The notes under the pieces are model-generated. The model saw only the letters and a program-made list of their open reading frames with translations, ran no database searches and was not told where the DNA came from. The position numbers and the translations under genes were made by a program. Below are positions 26,779 to 35,912 of a DNA stretch of 64,000 nucleotides, piece by piece. This DNA is from Rhodospirillales bacterium (lineage in GTDB: Bacteria; Pseudomonadota; Alphaproteobacteria; Micavibrionales; Micavibrionaceae), in assembly GCA_020638335.1 (NCBI GenBank), contig JACKIT010000006.1, positions 18,070-82,069 of the forward strand. The letters are read 5' to 3'. Positions within the stretch are counted from its first letter, which is position 1; each line of letters begins with the position of its first letter.

Positions 26779-27896
26779 CGCTCCAACACGCGGGTGTAAA
26801 TTTTCACCAGATCCTCAAGGTCTGACACTTTCGCATTTTCGTCAATCTGGTGAATACTCTCATTAATACCGCCGCATTCGATCACGGGACAATAATTGAC
26901 AATAAACCGCGCATCAGACGTACCGCCGCTGGTCGTGCATTCAGGCTTAAGGCCAGTCACATCTTCAACCGCCCCAACCAATATATCCGACCACGCGCCA
27001 GGCTGCGTAATAAAGCTTTCGGCATTGCCCTCAAATTCAATTTCATAATCAAACCCCGTAGAATCTAGCAATTCCGTGATTTTGGTTTTTAAACTGGCGC
27101 TCGACCAGTGATCATTAAAGCGAATATTAAACGTAACCCAGCCATGCTCGGGAATGACATTGGTTGCTTTATTACCTACATCAATAGTCGTAATTTCCAA
27201 ATTGGTCGGCGGAAAGAACTCCGAACCCTCATCAAAGGTATGGCTGGTTAATACATTAAGCAGCTTAACCAAACGCGGCATCGGGTTATCCGCCAGATGT
27301 TGATAGGCCACATGACCCTGCTTACCTTTGACGGTGAGATGGCCATTCAAGGACCCTCTGCGCCCGACTTTGATCTCTTGTCCCAAATGTTCGGGATTAG
27401 TCGGCTCACCAACCAGACAGACATCCGGCACATGTCCATTTTTCTCCATCCACTCCAGCACCTTCACCGTGCCGTCTACGGCCAGATCTTCTTCATCTCC
27501 GGTGATCAGCATGCTGATCGAACCTTTAAGATCGTTGTTTCGGAGATATTTCTTTGCCGCAACAGCAAACGCGGCGACCGAACCTTTCATATCGCTGGCC
27601 CCGCGACCGTAAAGCACACCGTCTTTCACTTCCGGATTAAACGGCCCGAATGTCCATTGCTCCTCCGGCCCCGGCGGCACCACATCGGTATGCCCGGCGT
27701 AACATAAATGCGGCCCTTCGGTGCCGATCCGGGCGAAGAGGTTGGGCACTTCGTATCCTTCTTCGGCAAAGGGTAAATGGTAGCATTCAAATCCCAGCCC
27801 TTCCAGAAATTCAGCCAGCAACACTTGCGCCCCTGCATCTTCAGGCGTCACTGAAGGGCAGGCGATCAGTTTTTGTGTAAGGGTCAGGACATCCAT
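26766..27896 (-). CDS. dapE: Succinyl-diaminopimelate desuccinylase
   Basis: A 376-residue M20-family zinc enzyme of lysine and peptidoglycan DAP synthesis. Metal ligands are in LCYAGHTDVVPPG, TGDEEDLAVDGT and the C-terminal ECGGINESIHQIDE. TSGGTSDARF is also typical. It follows dapD by 3 nt on the same strand, so the two consecutive steps, with the acyl-transfer and deacylation reactions, are co-expressed. Confidence 0.97.
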   Translation of the reverse strand: MDVLTLTQKLIACPSVTPEDAGAQVLLAEFLEGLGFECYHLPFAEEGYEVPNLFARIGTEGPHLCYAGHTDVVPPGPEEQWTFGPFNPEVKDGVLYGRGASDMKGSVAAFAVAAKKYLRNNDLKGSISMLITGDEEDLAVDGTVKVLEWMEKNGHVPDVCLVGEPTNPEHLGQEIKVGRRGSLNGHLTVKGKQGHVAYQHLADNPMPRLVKLLNVLTSHTFDEGSEFFPPTNLEITTIDVGNKATNVIPEHGWVTFNIRFNDHWSSASLKTKITELLDSTGFDYEIEFEGNAESFITQPGAWSDILVGAVEDVTGLKPECTTSGGTSDARFIVNYCPVIECGGINESIHQIDENAKVSDLEDLVKIYTRVLERYFS

Positions 27897-27899
27897 AAC

Positions 27900-28757
27900 C
27901 TAATCCCGTAGCAGATCGTTGATACTGGTTTTAGAGCGCGTTTGCGCATCAACGCGCTTCACAATGACCGCACATCCAAGATTTGGCCCCGGCGTTCCAT
28001 CGGGCAAAGGCTTGCCCGGCATGCTACCGGGAACAACCACGGAATAAGCCGGAACGCGGCCTCTAAACACTTCACCGGTTTCCCGATCAATAATTTTGGT
28101 GGATGCGCTGATAAACACGCCCATGGAAAGCACGCAGCCTTCTTCAATGATTACACCTTCAACAACCTCGGAGCGTGCGCCGATAAAACAATTATCCTCA
28201 ATAATCGTCGGCGCAGCCTGCAAGGGCTCCAAAACCCCGCCAATCCCAACACCGCCGGACAGGTGCACATTTTTGCCGATTTGTGCGCAAGAGCCAACCG
28301 TTACCCACGTATCAACCATCGTGCCTTCATCAACAAACGCCCCAACATTAACAAAGCTCGGCATCAATACCGCGCCCTTGGCGATATGGGCGCTATAACG
28401 CACCACGCAGTTTGGGACCGCGCGAAAACCTGCTTTTTCAAATTCCGCCTTATCCCAACCGTCAAACTTGCTGGCAACCTTGTCATACCAACCTGAGCCA
28501 TCAGGTCCGCCGGAAATTTTTTGCATCGGGTTAAGCCGGAACGATAGCAGCACGGCCTTTTTCAGCCATTGATTGACCTGCCATCCTTCGCCTGTTTTCT
28601 CCGCTACACGAAGATCGCCTGCATCCAGCATCGCCAGAGCTTGCTCTACGGCCTCGCGCGTCTCACCCCCTGTTTCGGGACTTAGGTCATCACGCGCATC
28701 CCATGCGCTTTCAATCGCGGTTTCAAGATTGCTAAGTTGTGCTGCAGCTTGGCCCAT
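27900..28757 (-). CDS. dapD: 2,3,4,5-Tetrahydropyridine-2,6-dicarboxylate N-succinyltransferase
   Basis: ATG 28757 follows AGGA and gives 285 residues, the family length; an upstream extension to 28805 lacks similarity. DapD succinylates tetrahydrodipicolinate. The left-handed beta-helix hexapeptide repeats run from about residue 100 to 210 ([19 protein letters not shown] and on), including the active-site segment [13 protein letters not shown]. It is 3 nt upstream of dapE. Confidence 0.96.
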   Translation of the reverse strand: MGQAAAQLSNLETAIESAWDARDDLSPETGGETREAVEQALAMLDAGDLRVAEKTGEGWQVNQWLKKAVLLSFRLNPMQKISGGPDGSGWYDKVASKFDGWDKAEFEKAGFRAVPNCVVRYSAHIAKGAVLMPSFVNVGAFVDEGTMVDTWVTVGSCAQIGKNVHLSGGVGIGGVLEPLQAAPTIIEDNCFIGARSEVVEGVIIEEGCVLSMGVFISASTKIIDRETGEVFRGRVPAYSVVVPGSMPGKPLPDGTPGPNLGCAVIVKRVDAQTRSKTSINDLLRD

Positions 28758-28861
28758 ATGTCTGTATCCTTGTGTAAGTAACAAATATGGCCTGCACTTG
28801 ACCATGAAGCGAATAAAAAATCAAGACGGAGGCGGCTTTTGCCAAAATGGAATGCGTATTT

Positions 28862-29539
28862 TTAGGTGAAAAGAAGCTTTTTCGCACGCTCCAGTTTTTT
28901 AATTTCCCCGCGTTTGAGATAGCGCTTAACAGGCTCCAGTAATTGAATGACCAACCGATAATTTTTTTCGCGGTAAGCTTTAGCGGCATGCTGACACGTT
29001 GCATCAATACTGCTCTTATGTTTTTCACGAATGCTTTGTTCCAACTGCTTATGGCGAATGGTCATGGCGCGGTTTAGCAGCTTATCGCCAGGTTCTAATA
29101 AAATTTGACTGTGTTTTTCAAAACTTTTTGCCATCTCACGAATTGTTTTTTCAATGAGGCTGGCATCGTTAATGCCCCAATCGCCACGCAACGCCGGATC
29201 AGATTTCCGCGCCGCTGTCATAATTTCGCTAAGCTCAAATCTATCAATTGGATTATAAAACGCATGGGATTCTATGAGAAACTGGCTACTGCTATAGGTG
29301 ATTTCAAATGCCTGTTCACCCTTCTCATAACGCGTTACAGCCATAAACGGCCCATTAAATTCTTGTTGGTTAAGGGGTTTGATCATCTTATAATTATTGC
29401 GATATTCTAGGAGACCGCAAAAAAACATATAGCCATAGCGTTGCTCCAAAAACCTGAAATGCCGCTCGCATTCGGAAAAAAAGCACTGCAATAGCGCTCC
29501 GTTGAATCTTAAATTTTCTGATACCCCTGTTTTACTCAT
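28862..29539 (-). CDS. Protein of unknown function
   Basis: The frame is open to 29641, but that would overlap the divergent gene at 29627; ATG 29539 gives 225 residues, with a weak ribosome binding site. Residues 1-150 look globular with aromatic residues (YGYMFFCGLLEYRNNYKM). The last 80 residues are basic, helical and TPR-like (AYREKNYRLVIQLLEPVKRYL). No signal peptide or membrane segment is evident. I do not recognise the family. Confidence 0.6.
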   Translation of the reverse strand: MSKTGVSENLRFNGALLQCFFSECERHFRFLEQRYGYMFFCGLLEYRNNYKMIKPLNQQEFNGPFMAVTRYEKGEQAFEITYSSSQFLIESHAFYNPIDRFELSEIMTAARKSDPALRGDWGINDASLIEKTIREMAKSFEKHSQILLEPGDKLLNRAMTIRHKQLEQSIREKHKSSIDATCQHAAKAYREKNYRLVIQLLEPVKRYLKRGEIKKLERAKKLLFT

Positions 29540-29626
29540 ACCACTTACGTATACACCCCTAAAAATAGCTCCGAAATTAACCTGCAATACCTTATCATCA
29601 GAGCGAAAATTTGTTATTGAAGGAAT

Positions 29627-30586
29627 ATGAAACCGCCCCATTTACAGTGCCAGATTAACTGGATACCCCAATTTACTAATATAAGGAAAGAATATTTCGG
29701 AAAAGTTAAAAATTCCAATATCTTACAAGCTCTTTCGTATAGGTCTGCTCTAAAGCAGACGTCTTTGCAGACCTCAAAAGCGGCGCTGGTATTGATTGAT
29801 GGGCATAAAGCGGGTTACCTGCAAACCGTTGAAACCAATATAGCCAAGGGTTTCCTTCACTTTATAGTGCTTGATCGCGGACCATTATGGTTTGATGGTT
29901 TTGGCCGCGTGGAGCATTTCGATGCTTTTTGTACGGCTTTGCGCCAGGAATTTCCCCGCCGACCAGGCCGATTCATGCGTTTTATCCCTGAAATCGAAGA
30001 CTCCGAAGAGATTCAAAACATCATGAAGATGCATGGTTTTCGTAAAAAAGCACCCGGTTATCAGACAATCTGGCTGGATTTACACCATGATGAGGAAACT
30101 CTGCGGGCCAATTTAAAAAGCAATTGGCGCGGACATCTGCGGCAAGCAGAAAAGAGTGGGTTGAGCGTGGAATGGGATATAAAAGGCCGTTATATTGATT
30201 GGATACTACGGGGCTATGCACAGGATAAAGCAACGAAGGGTTACCCCGGTCCATCCGTTCAATTTATGAAAAGGCTTGCTGAGATCTGTGCAAAGGAAAA
30301 AGAGCTCTTGATTGGTCGCGCGTTACTGGATGGAAAACCCATCGCAGGAGTGTTGATTCTGTTTCATGGTCAAAGCGCAACCTATCAGATCGGCTTCAGC
30401 AGCCCGCTGGGCCGAGAAAAATCAGCACATAATTTCTTATTGTGGAAAAGCTTGTTATACTTAAAAAGGAATGGTTTTTCAGCGTTCGATCTTGGAGGCG
30501 TAAACGATGATACCGCACAAGGCGTTAAAAAATTTAAACAAGGGCTTGGTGGCCGCTGCATTACTCTGGCTGGCCTCTACGGCTAG
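29627..30586 (+). CDS. FemAB/GNAT-like aminoacyl- or acyltransferase
   Basis: A 319-residue protein with AAGGA before the ATG. The C-terminal GNAT-type half shows ANLKSNWRGHLRQAEKSG and the late FDLGGVNDDTAQGVKKFKQG, hallmarks of FemAB-like proteins in peptidoglycan bridge or lipid-linked aminoacylation. In Gram-negative bacteria such proteins are often tied to envelope polysaccharide or lipid modification. Its last 80 nt overlap the start of the DUF3108 gene in another frame. Substrate unknown. Confidence 0.75.
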   Translation: MKPPHLQCQINWIPQFTNIRKEYFGKVKNSNILQALSYRSALKQTSLQTSKAALVLIDGHKAGYLQTVETNIAKGFLHFIVLDRGPLWFDGFGRVEHFDAFCTALRQEFPRRPGRFMRFIPEIEDSEEIQNIMKMHGFRKKAPGYQTIWLDLHHDEETLRANLKSNWRGHLRQAEKSGLSVEWDIKGRYIDWILRGYAQDKATKGYPGPSVQFMKRLAEICAKEKELLIGRALLDGKPIAGVLILFHGQSATYQIGFSSPLGREKSAHNFLLWKSLLYLKRNGFSAFDLGGVNDDTAQGVKKFKQGLGGRCITLAGLYG

Positions 30587-31394
30587 CCCAGCTGCTGCTG
30601 GAGAAACGTTGCGTCAGCAATTGGTTTATGAAGTCTATGCCGGCGGTATTCACGCTGTGCAGGCTCACATGGATATTGATCTATCCAAAAAGAATAAATA
30701 CGATTTGATTCTCGATGCCAAAACCCGTGGATTTCTCAGTTCTCTGGTCCCATGGAAAGGCACTTTCGAAAGTCACGGCTGGATACTCAAAGACGGTAAA
30801 TATCAACCCCAAAAACACCAATCCACTGCCACGTGGCGCGACGAAAAAGACATTAAAGAATATCTCTATAACAAAAACGGCTCGTTTAAATCGCTGCGCA
30901 TCACTGACGAACATAGCGATGCCGAATTGCGGGAAGTAAATGACGAAGTCACCAACGGAACTGTTGATACTCTGAGTGCCACATTGCAGGTTCTGGACGC
31001 CTATAATGAAACGGGTACATGCGCCGGTGAATCGGAAGTATTCGATGGCAAACGCCGCTTTAAACAGATCTTCAGACACGAAGAAGCCGTAACCCTCACA
31101 GAATCAAAATATAATATTTATGGCGGCCCGGCAGCAAAATGCACAGTTGAAGTCGTGCCCGTAAATGGTGAGTGGCACAAAAAACCCCGCGGCTGGATGT
31201 CGATTCAGGAACAGGGCCGCGCAAAAGGCACTATGCCGACCGTCTGGATCGCCAAAATGTCCGAAAACGGTCCGGCAATTCCGGTAAAAATCCGTGTTAA
31301 AACGGCTTATGGTACATTGTTCATGCATCTGGCCGAATATAAATCCGCCGACACCATCCTCGTGGCCGAAAAACGCGTGACCGAAGACGAATAA
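30507..31394 (+). CDS. DUF3108-family periplasmic protein
   Basis: A 295-residue protein with a strong GGAGG ribosome binding site 8 nt before the ATG and a signal peptide (about 1-31, cut near PAAAGE). LVYEVYAGGIHAVQAHMDI and the later FDGKRRF segment match DUF3108, a probable lipid- or polymer-binding beta-rich fold of unknown role. The first 27 codons overlap the 3' end of the FemAB-like gene, so signal peptide and FemAB tail are encoded by the same DNA. Confidence 0.82.
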   Translation: MIPHKALKNLNKGLVAAALLWLASTASPAAAGETLRQQLVYEVYAGGIHAVQAHMDIDLSKKNKYDLILDAKTRGFLSSLVPWKGTFESHGWILKDGKYQPQKHQSTATWRDEKDIKEYLYNKNGSFKSLRITDEHSDAELREVNDEVTNGTVDTLSATLQVLDAYNETGTCAGESEVFDGKRRFKQIFRHEEAVTLTESKYNIYGGPAAKCTVEVVPVNGEWHKKPRGWMSIQEQGRAKGTMPTVWIAKMSENGPAIPVKIRVKTAYGTLFMHLAEYKSADTILVAEKRVTEDE

Positions 31395-31443
31395 CCCGCA
31401 ATATTTACTTGTATTTGCGGTGTGTTTGGCGACAATAGCCTTT

Positions 31444-32811
31444 ATGAGCACAAAACCACTCGCGATTGTTATTCTTGCGGCGGGCTTCGGCACACGCATG
31501 AAGTCCTCTCAAGCCAAAGTCATGCATACATTGGCAGGCAAGCCGATGATAAATTGGCTGCTGAATTCCTGCGAAAGCTTGAATCCTGAGAAAATTGTAG
31601 TCGTCATCGGCCCGGAGATGCCGGATCTTGAAAAAGCCGTCAAACCCCATATCTGTGTTGTGCAGAAAGTTCGCGATGGCACTGGCGGTGCTGTACGCAC
31701 GGCAATGTCTGCGCTTGAAGGCTTCGGCGGCGATGTTCTGATTTTGCTTGGCGACACGCCTCTCATCACTCCAGCAACACTCTCCGCCCTGCGCGTTGCC
31801 AAAGACGATCACGCACTAGCAATTCTGGGTTGCATCATGGATAATCCTCACGGCTATGGCCGCCTGATTCTAGGGCAGGATGGTATGCTCGAAAACATCA
31901 TTGAGGAAAAAGACGCCGATCCTGAACAAAAAGCAATCCAGCTCGTCAATACCGGCGCTTTTTGCGCCGATGGATCGCAGCTTTGCGGTTGGCTTAATCA
32001 AATAGACTCCAACAACTCCCAAAACGAATTTTACATTACGCAGCTCCCGGCCATTATTCGTGAGCAAGGCGGTGTAACTGCCGCCGCAATCATCAAAAAT
32101 CCGGCTGAAGTAAAAGGGTGCAACACCCGAACAGACCTTGCGGCGCTTGAAAAAACGCTGCAAACGCGATTGCGTGAGGATCTGATGAACGAGGGCGTGT
32201 TCATGCAAGATCCCGATACAGTGTATCTGTGGCATGACACCAAAATTGCTCCGGATTGCATAATTGAACCTAATGTTTATTTCGGTCCCGGCGTAACGCT
32301 GGAATCCCGCGTCCATATAAAAGCTTTCAGCTATCTCGAAGGCGCGCATGTAAAAGCAGAGGCATCCGTTGGGCCGTTTGCACGTTTGCGCCCCGATACG
32401 CAAATCGGAAAAGGCGCGCGCATCGGTAATTTTGTAGAGATCAAAAAATCAATTATCGGGCCGGGCAGTAAAATCGGCCATCTTGCCTATGTTGGTGATT
32501 GTCATATGGGCGAAGAAGTGAATTTCTCCGCCGGAGCTATTACTGTGAATTACGACGGCTTCCAAAAACACCGCACTGTCATCGGTAAAAACGTTATGGT
32601 TGGCTCGAACGTCAATCTGGTTGCACCCGTGCACATTGATGACGGCGCATTCGTTGCCGCCGGTTCGACCATCACCGAAGACGTGCCCGCCGATGCGCTG
32701 TCCATCGCCCGCGATCCGGCCGAAATCCGTCAGGGCTGGGCTGCCAAATACCGTAAAATCAAGGAAGCGGCCCAAAAGAAATCAAGGAAGCGGCCCAAAA
32801 AAGCTTCCTGA
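31444..32811 (+). CDS. glmU: Bifunctional UDP-GlcNAc pyrophosphorylase / GlcN-1-P acetyltransferase
   Basis: ATG 31444 gives 455 residues. The uridylyltransferase domain starts IVILAAGFGTRMKSSQAKVM. The acetyltransferase domain is a left-handed beta helix with PFARLRPDTQIGKGARIGNF and the active-site HLAYVGD near residue 350. It makes UDP-GlcNAc for peptidoglycan and LPS. The last 18 codons are altered by a 23-bp tandem duplication (32758-32800), giving a basic KKSRKRPKKAS tail. Confidence 0.96.
   Translation: MSTKPLAIVILAAGFGTRMKSSQAKVMHTLAGKPMINWLLNSCESLNPEKIVVVIGPEMPDLEKAVKPHICVVQKVRDGTGGAVRTAMSALEGFGGDVLILLGDTPLITPATLSALRVAKDDHALAILGCIMDNPHGYGRLILGQDGMLENIIEEKDADPEQKAIQLVNTGAFCADGSQLCGWLNQIDSNNSQNEFYITQLPAIIREQGGVTAAAIIKNPAEVKGCNTRTDLAALEKTLQTRLREDLMNEGVFMQDPDTVYLWHDTKIAPDCIIEPNVYFGPGVTLESRVHIKAFSYLEGAHVKAEASVGPFARLRPDTQIGKGARIGNFVEIKKSIIGPGSKIGHLAYVGDCHMGEEVNFSAGAITVNYDGFQKHRTVIGKNVMVGSNVNLVAPVHIDDGAFVAAGSTITEDVPADALSIARDPAEIRQGWAAKYRKIKEAAQKKSRKRPKKAS
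32758..32800 (+). repeat. 23-bp tandem duplication at the end of glmU
   Basis: atcaaggaagcggcccaaaa occurs at 32758-32777 and again at 32781-32800, offset by 23 bp. As 23 is not a multiple of 3, the second copy is read in a different frame. The second ggaagc (32786-32791) can pair with gcttcc (32803-32808) before a T-rich stretch, a weak terminator. Confidence 0.9.
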
Positions 32812-32889
32812 TTTTATTGTGGGAAATATCGCTTGGCGCTCGTAAATTTTTTAAATAATTCTATGAAAGCCTGTACCTTAGAAATGGTC

Positions 32890-33177
32890 ATGCGCTTTTT
32901 TCTTTTCGCAATATTACTGTCGGTTATTCCTCTGTCTGCTCATGCAGCCTGTGAAGGCTATAATAACGCCATGAACGCGCTGGAAGCGGCCATTGCCGAA
33001 AGCTACCGTCCCAAAATGCAACCGCCGCTAAAATATCGCGACCGCGATGATGGCCCGCCTATCGCCGCCATCGACGCAGCAATTAACGATCTCGAAACCG
33101 CAATCCAAAAATCAGACACACCCCAAACACGTGCGCCAGCCCAATCCTATCCCCACCGCCAAAAACCCCGCCTGTAA
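32890..33177 (+). CDS. Small secreted protein of unknown function
   Basis: From ATG 32890 the product has 95 residues, beginning with a signal peptide (MRFFLFAILLSVIPLSAHA, then ACEG). ATG 32884 and 32863 are other options. The mature part has two similar helical stretches (MNALEAAIAESYRP and AAINDLETAIQKSD), which suggests a short internal repeat, and a proline-rich tail. It lies between glmU and glmS on the same strand. Family not recognised. Confidence 0.6.
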   Translation: MRFFLFAILLSVIPLSAHAACEGYNNAMNALEAAIAESYRPKMQPPLKYRDRDDGPPIAAIDAAINDLETAIQKSDTPQTRAPAQSYPHRQKPRL

Positions 33178-33255
33178 CATCCCGCAACATCATGTGACTT
33201 GCGGTTTGCGCTGAAACCATTAAATTCTTCAGGAAACAAAAAAGAAGAACATTAT

Positions 33256-35094
33256 ATGTGCGGAATTATCGGAATTTTGAGTGAAAAAGACGCTAGCCCG
33301 AATTTGGTTGAAGGCCTGCGCCGTCTGGAATATCGCGGCTATGACAGCGCCGGTATTGCCACGCTGCACGATGGCAAATTGGAGCGCCGCCGCGCCGAAG
33401 GTAAACTGAAAAATCTCGAAGCTAAACTCAAAGATGCCCCGCTCAAAGGCACGCTCGGCATTGGTCATACGCGTTGGGCGACGCATGGCGGTCCGACCGA
33501 AGATAACGCGCACCCGCATGCCACGGAAAAAGTCGCAGTCGTCCATAACGGCATCATCGAAAATTACGCCGCACTGAAAAACGAATTAGCCGCGCATCAG
33601 GTGCGCTTTGAAACCGATACCGACACTGAGGTGATCGTCCATCTCGTCGATCATTATCTGGCGCAGGGCAAATCCCCGCAGGACGCGGCCAACGCCACCT
33701 TCGATCGCCTCGAAGGCGCCTTTGCTGTTGTGATGATTTTCGCCGGACAAGATAATTTGATGATTGGCTGTCGGCAAGGTACGCCATTGGCGGTCGGCTA
33801 TGGCGATGGTGAAATGTTTGTCGCCTCTGACTCATACGCGCTGGCCCCGCTGACCAAAAAAATCTGCTTCCTTGAAGACGGTGATCGCGTCACCGTCACG
33901 CGTGAAGGCGCGCAAATCTATATGAACGACAATACGCCCGTGACCCGCGAAATCCGCATCACCGCGCAAAGCGGGGCGACCACGGGCAAAGGCAATTTCC
34001 GCCATTTCATGCTCAAGGAAATTTATGAACAGCCCAGCGTCATCGGCGATACGCTGAACTCCTTCGTCAATCCGGCCACAGGCGAAATTTCGATACCTCC
34101 TGACGTGCTTGCTGCTTTGGAAGCCGCCTCGCGCATTACCATGGTCGCCTGCGGAACGGCTTATTATGCTTGCATAGTTGCCAAATACTGGTTTGAACAG
34201 ACCGTAGGCATTCCCTGCGATGTCGATATTGCCTCCGAATTCCGCTACCGCGAACCACCGCTGGCTTCTGATACGCTCTGCATCGTCGTTTCCCAGTCAG
34301 GAGAAACGCTGGACACTTTAGAAGGCATGCGCTACGCAAAATCTAAAGGATGCAAAGTGCTCTCCATCGTCAATACCATCGAAAGCACGATCGAACGTGA
34401 ATCTGATTTTGTCATGCACACGCTGGCCGGTCCTGAAATCGGCGTCGCTTCAACCAAAGCCTTTACGACCCAGCTCACCACGCTGGCCTGTATTACTCTT
34501 TCTCTCGCCGTGAAAAAATATGCGCTGGATGCCGGGCAGGCTGCCAGACTGGCCGATGAATTGCGTCACATTCCGATGCAGATTACCCAGCTCCTGCGCG
34601 CTGAAGAAAGCGCCGAAACTATCCAATCCATCGCTCGCGACATCTTTGAAAGCGCTGATATGCTCTATCTCGGGCGCAATCTTCTCTACCCGCTGGCTAT
34701 GGAAGGCGCGCTTAAACTCAAAGAAGTCTCTTATATTCACGCCGAAGGCTACGCCGCCGGGGAACTGAAACACGGCCCGATCGCATTGATCGATGATCGC
34801 ATGCCCATCGTTGTGCTCGCCCCGGCTAATGACACCCTGTTTGAAAAAACCGCCTCCAACCTGCAGGAAAATGTCGCGCGTGGTGCTAAAGTATTGTTGA
34901 TCTCCGACGATCAGGGATATGACCAACTCAAAAGCTTCACCACCTGGAACATCAATGTCCAGCCGGTTGATCCATTTGTCGCGCCCATTCTCTACGCTGT
35001 GCCGATCCAGCTTCTCGCTTACCACGTTGCCGTAACCAAAGGCACCGATGTCGACCAGCCGCGCAATCTGGCCAAATCCGTTACGGTGGAGTAG
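33256..35094 (+). CDS. glmS: Glutamine--fructose-6-phosphate aminotransferase (isomerising)
   Basis: ATG 33256 places Cys next to the initiator Met, which becomes the N-terminal nucleophile (MCGIIGILSE); the upstream extension to 33199 would destroy this. The product has 612 residues. The glutaminase domain shows GIGHTRWATHG and the two SIS domains carry VACGTAYYA and SQSGETLDT, ending LAKSVTVE. GlmS makes GlcN-6-P, the entry into UDP-GlcNAc synthesis completed by GlmU just upstream. I saw no glmS ribozyme in the leader. Confidence 0.98.
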   Translation: MCGIIGILSEKDASPNLVEGLRRLEYRGYDSAGIATLHDGKLERRRAEGKLKNLEAKLKDAPLKGTLGIGHTRWATHGGPTEDNAHPHATEKVAVVHNGIIENYAALKNELAAHQVRFETDTDTEVIVHLVDHYLAQGKSPQDAANATFDRLEGAFAVVMIFAGQDNLMIGCRQGTPLAVGYGDGEMFVASDSYALAPLTKKICFLEDGDRVTVTREGAQIYMNDNTPVTREIRITAQSGATTGKGNFRHFMLKEIYEQPSVIGDTLNSFVNPATGEISIPPDVLAALEAASRITMVACGTAYYACIVAKYWFEQTVGIPCDVDIASEFRYREPPLASDTLCIVVSQSGETLDTLEGMRYAKSKGCKVLSIVNTIESTIERESDFVMHTLAGPEIGVASTKAFTTQLTTLACITLSLAVKKYALDAGQAARLADELRHIPMQITQLLRAEESAETIQSIARDIFESADMLYLGRNLLYPLAMEGALKLKEVSYIHAEGYAAGELKHGPIALIDDRMPIVVLAPANDTLFEKTASNLQENVARGAKVLLISDDQGYDQLKSFTTWNINVQPVDPFVAPILYAVPIQLLAYHVAVTKGTDVDQPRNLAKSVTVE

Positions 35095-35168
35095 TGAGGA
35101 AAACGGGGGTAAGCTTTTATGCCCTTAAGTGCTCCTAACCTATATTAACAGAACACAAACAGTCACGA

Positions 35169-35912
35169 TTATTTAAGCTTAAAACCAATAGGGATGTTCA
35201 TTGATATAGAGGACTTGCCTAATGAAGGAGGTATCGTTGGTAAAGGGCTGGCAGCCTTAATCATATTCAAAGCAGCCTGATCAAGAATATGATGCCCTGT
35301 CGTTTTTATAAAATGACTTTCAGTGATGGTGCCGCTTCGACTGATATGAATTTGAATCACTGCGCGCCCTTCCAGTTTTCTCCGCCGCGCCGCGCGTGGA
35401 TAAACGCGCTGAGATTCGATGGCCGCACGCACCTTGTCTTGATAACGAATTTCTGCATCTCTTCCGCCACCTGCATACGCGTTGTTTTGTTTGCTCATTG
35501 AAAACGCTTGAGGTGCTGTTCTGGCAATCGAGGAGCTTTTCCTCTTTTTTTCATTTTTTGCGGTTGGCGTTGGAACAGGATCGGCAATCGTTAAATCAGG
35601 TACCTCTTGTGCTCTTTCCTCAAGCTTGTTTTGTGATGAAATCTCTTGTAAAGCAGGAGAATCAATGTTTTCAGGTGTTTGAAGAAGAGGTGAATGCTCC
35701 TGAACAAGGGTTATAAAAACGGGGGTCTGCTCCACACCCCTGGCTTCCCCGCCAACGTCATGAATATATGAGGAGATTGCCACAACCCCTCCGATCACGC
35801 TCATATGCAACAAGACAGACGCGCAAAGCGATAAAGTCGCCCCCGCTATGCCGGTGCCAAAAGACGGCATAGCGGAAGGCAAGCGTTTATAAGTTTTCAG
35901 CGCCGCTATCAA
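35169..35912 (-). CDS. TonB-family energy transducer
   Basis: A 247-residue TonB-like protein. The start is a TTG overlapping the receptor stop (TTGA, 35909-35912). An N-terminal membrane helix (about 25-48) anchors it, a Pro/Glu/Lys-rich stretch (about 75-125) spans the periplasm, and the C-terminal TonB domain has RVYPRAARRRKLEGRAVIQI and ends IPIGFKLK. Placed directly after the receptor gene, it is probably the dedicated partner of that receptor. No exbB or exbD is in the window. Confidence 0.9.
   Translation of the reverse strand: MIAALKTYKRLPSAMPSFGTGIAGATLSLCASVLLHMSVIGGVVAISSYIHDVGGEARGVEQTPVFITLVQEHSPLLQTPENIDSPALQEISSQNKLEERAQEVPDLTIADPVPTPTAKNEKKRKSSSIARTAPQAFSMSKQNNAYAGGGRDAEIRYQDKVRAAIESQRVYPRAARRRKLEGRAVIQIHISRSGTITESHFIKTTGHHILDQAALNMIKAASPLPTIPPSLGKSSISMNIPIGFKLK

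Noticed and set aside
33178..33255. glmS ribozyme
   Set aside because: The leader is only about 80 nt and lacks the ribozyme core. The ribozyme is mainly found in Gram-positive bacteria.
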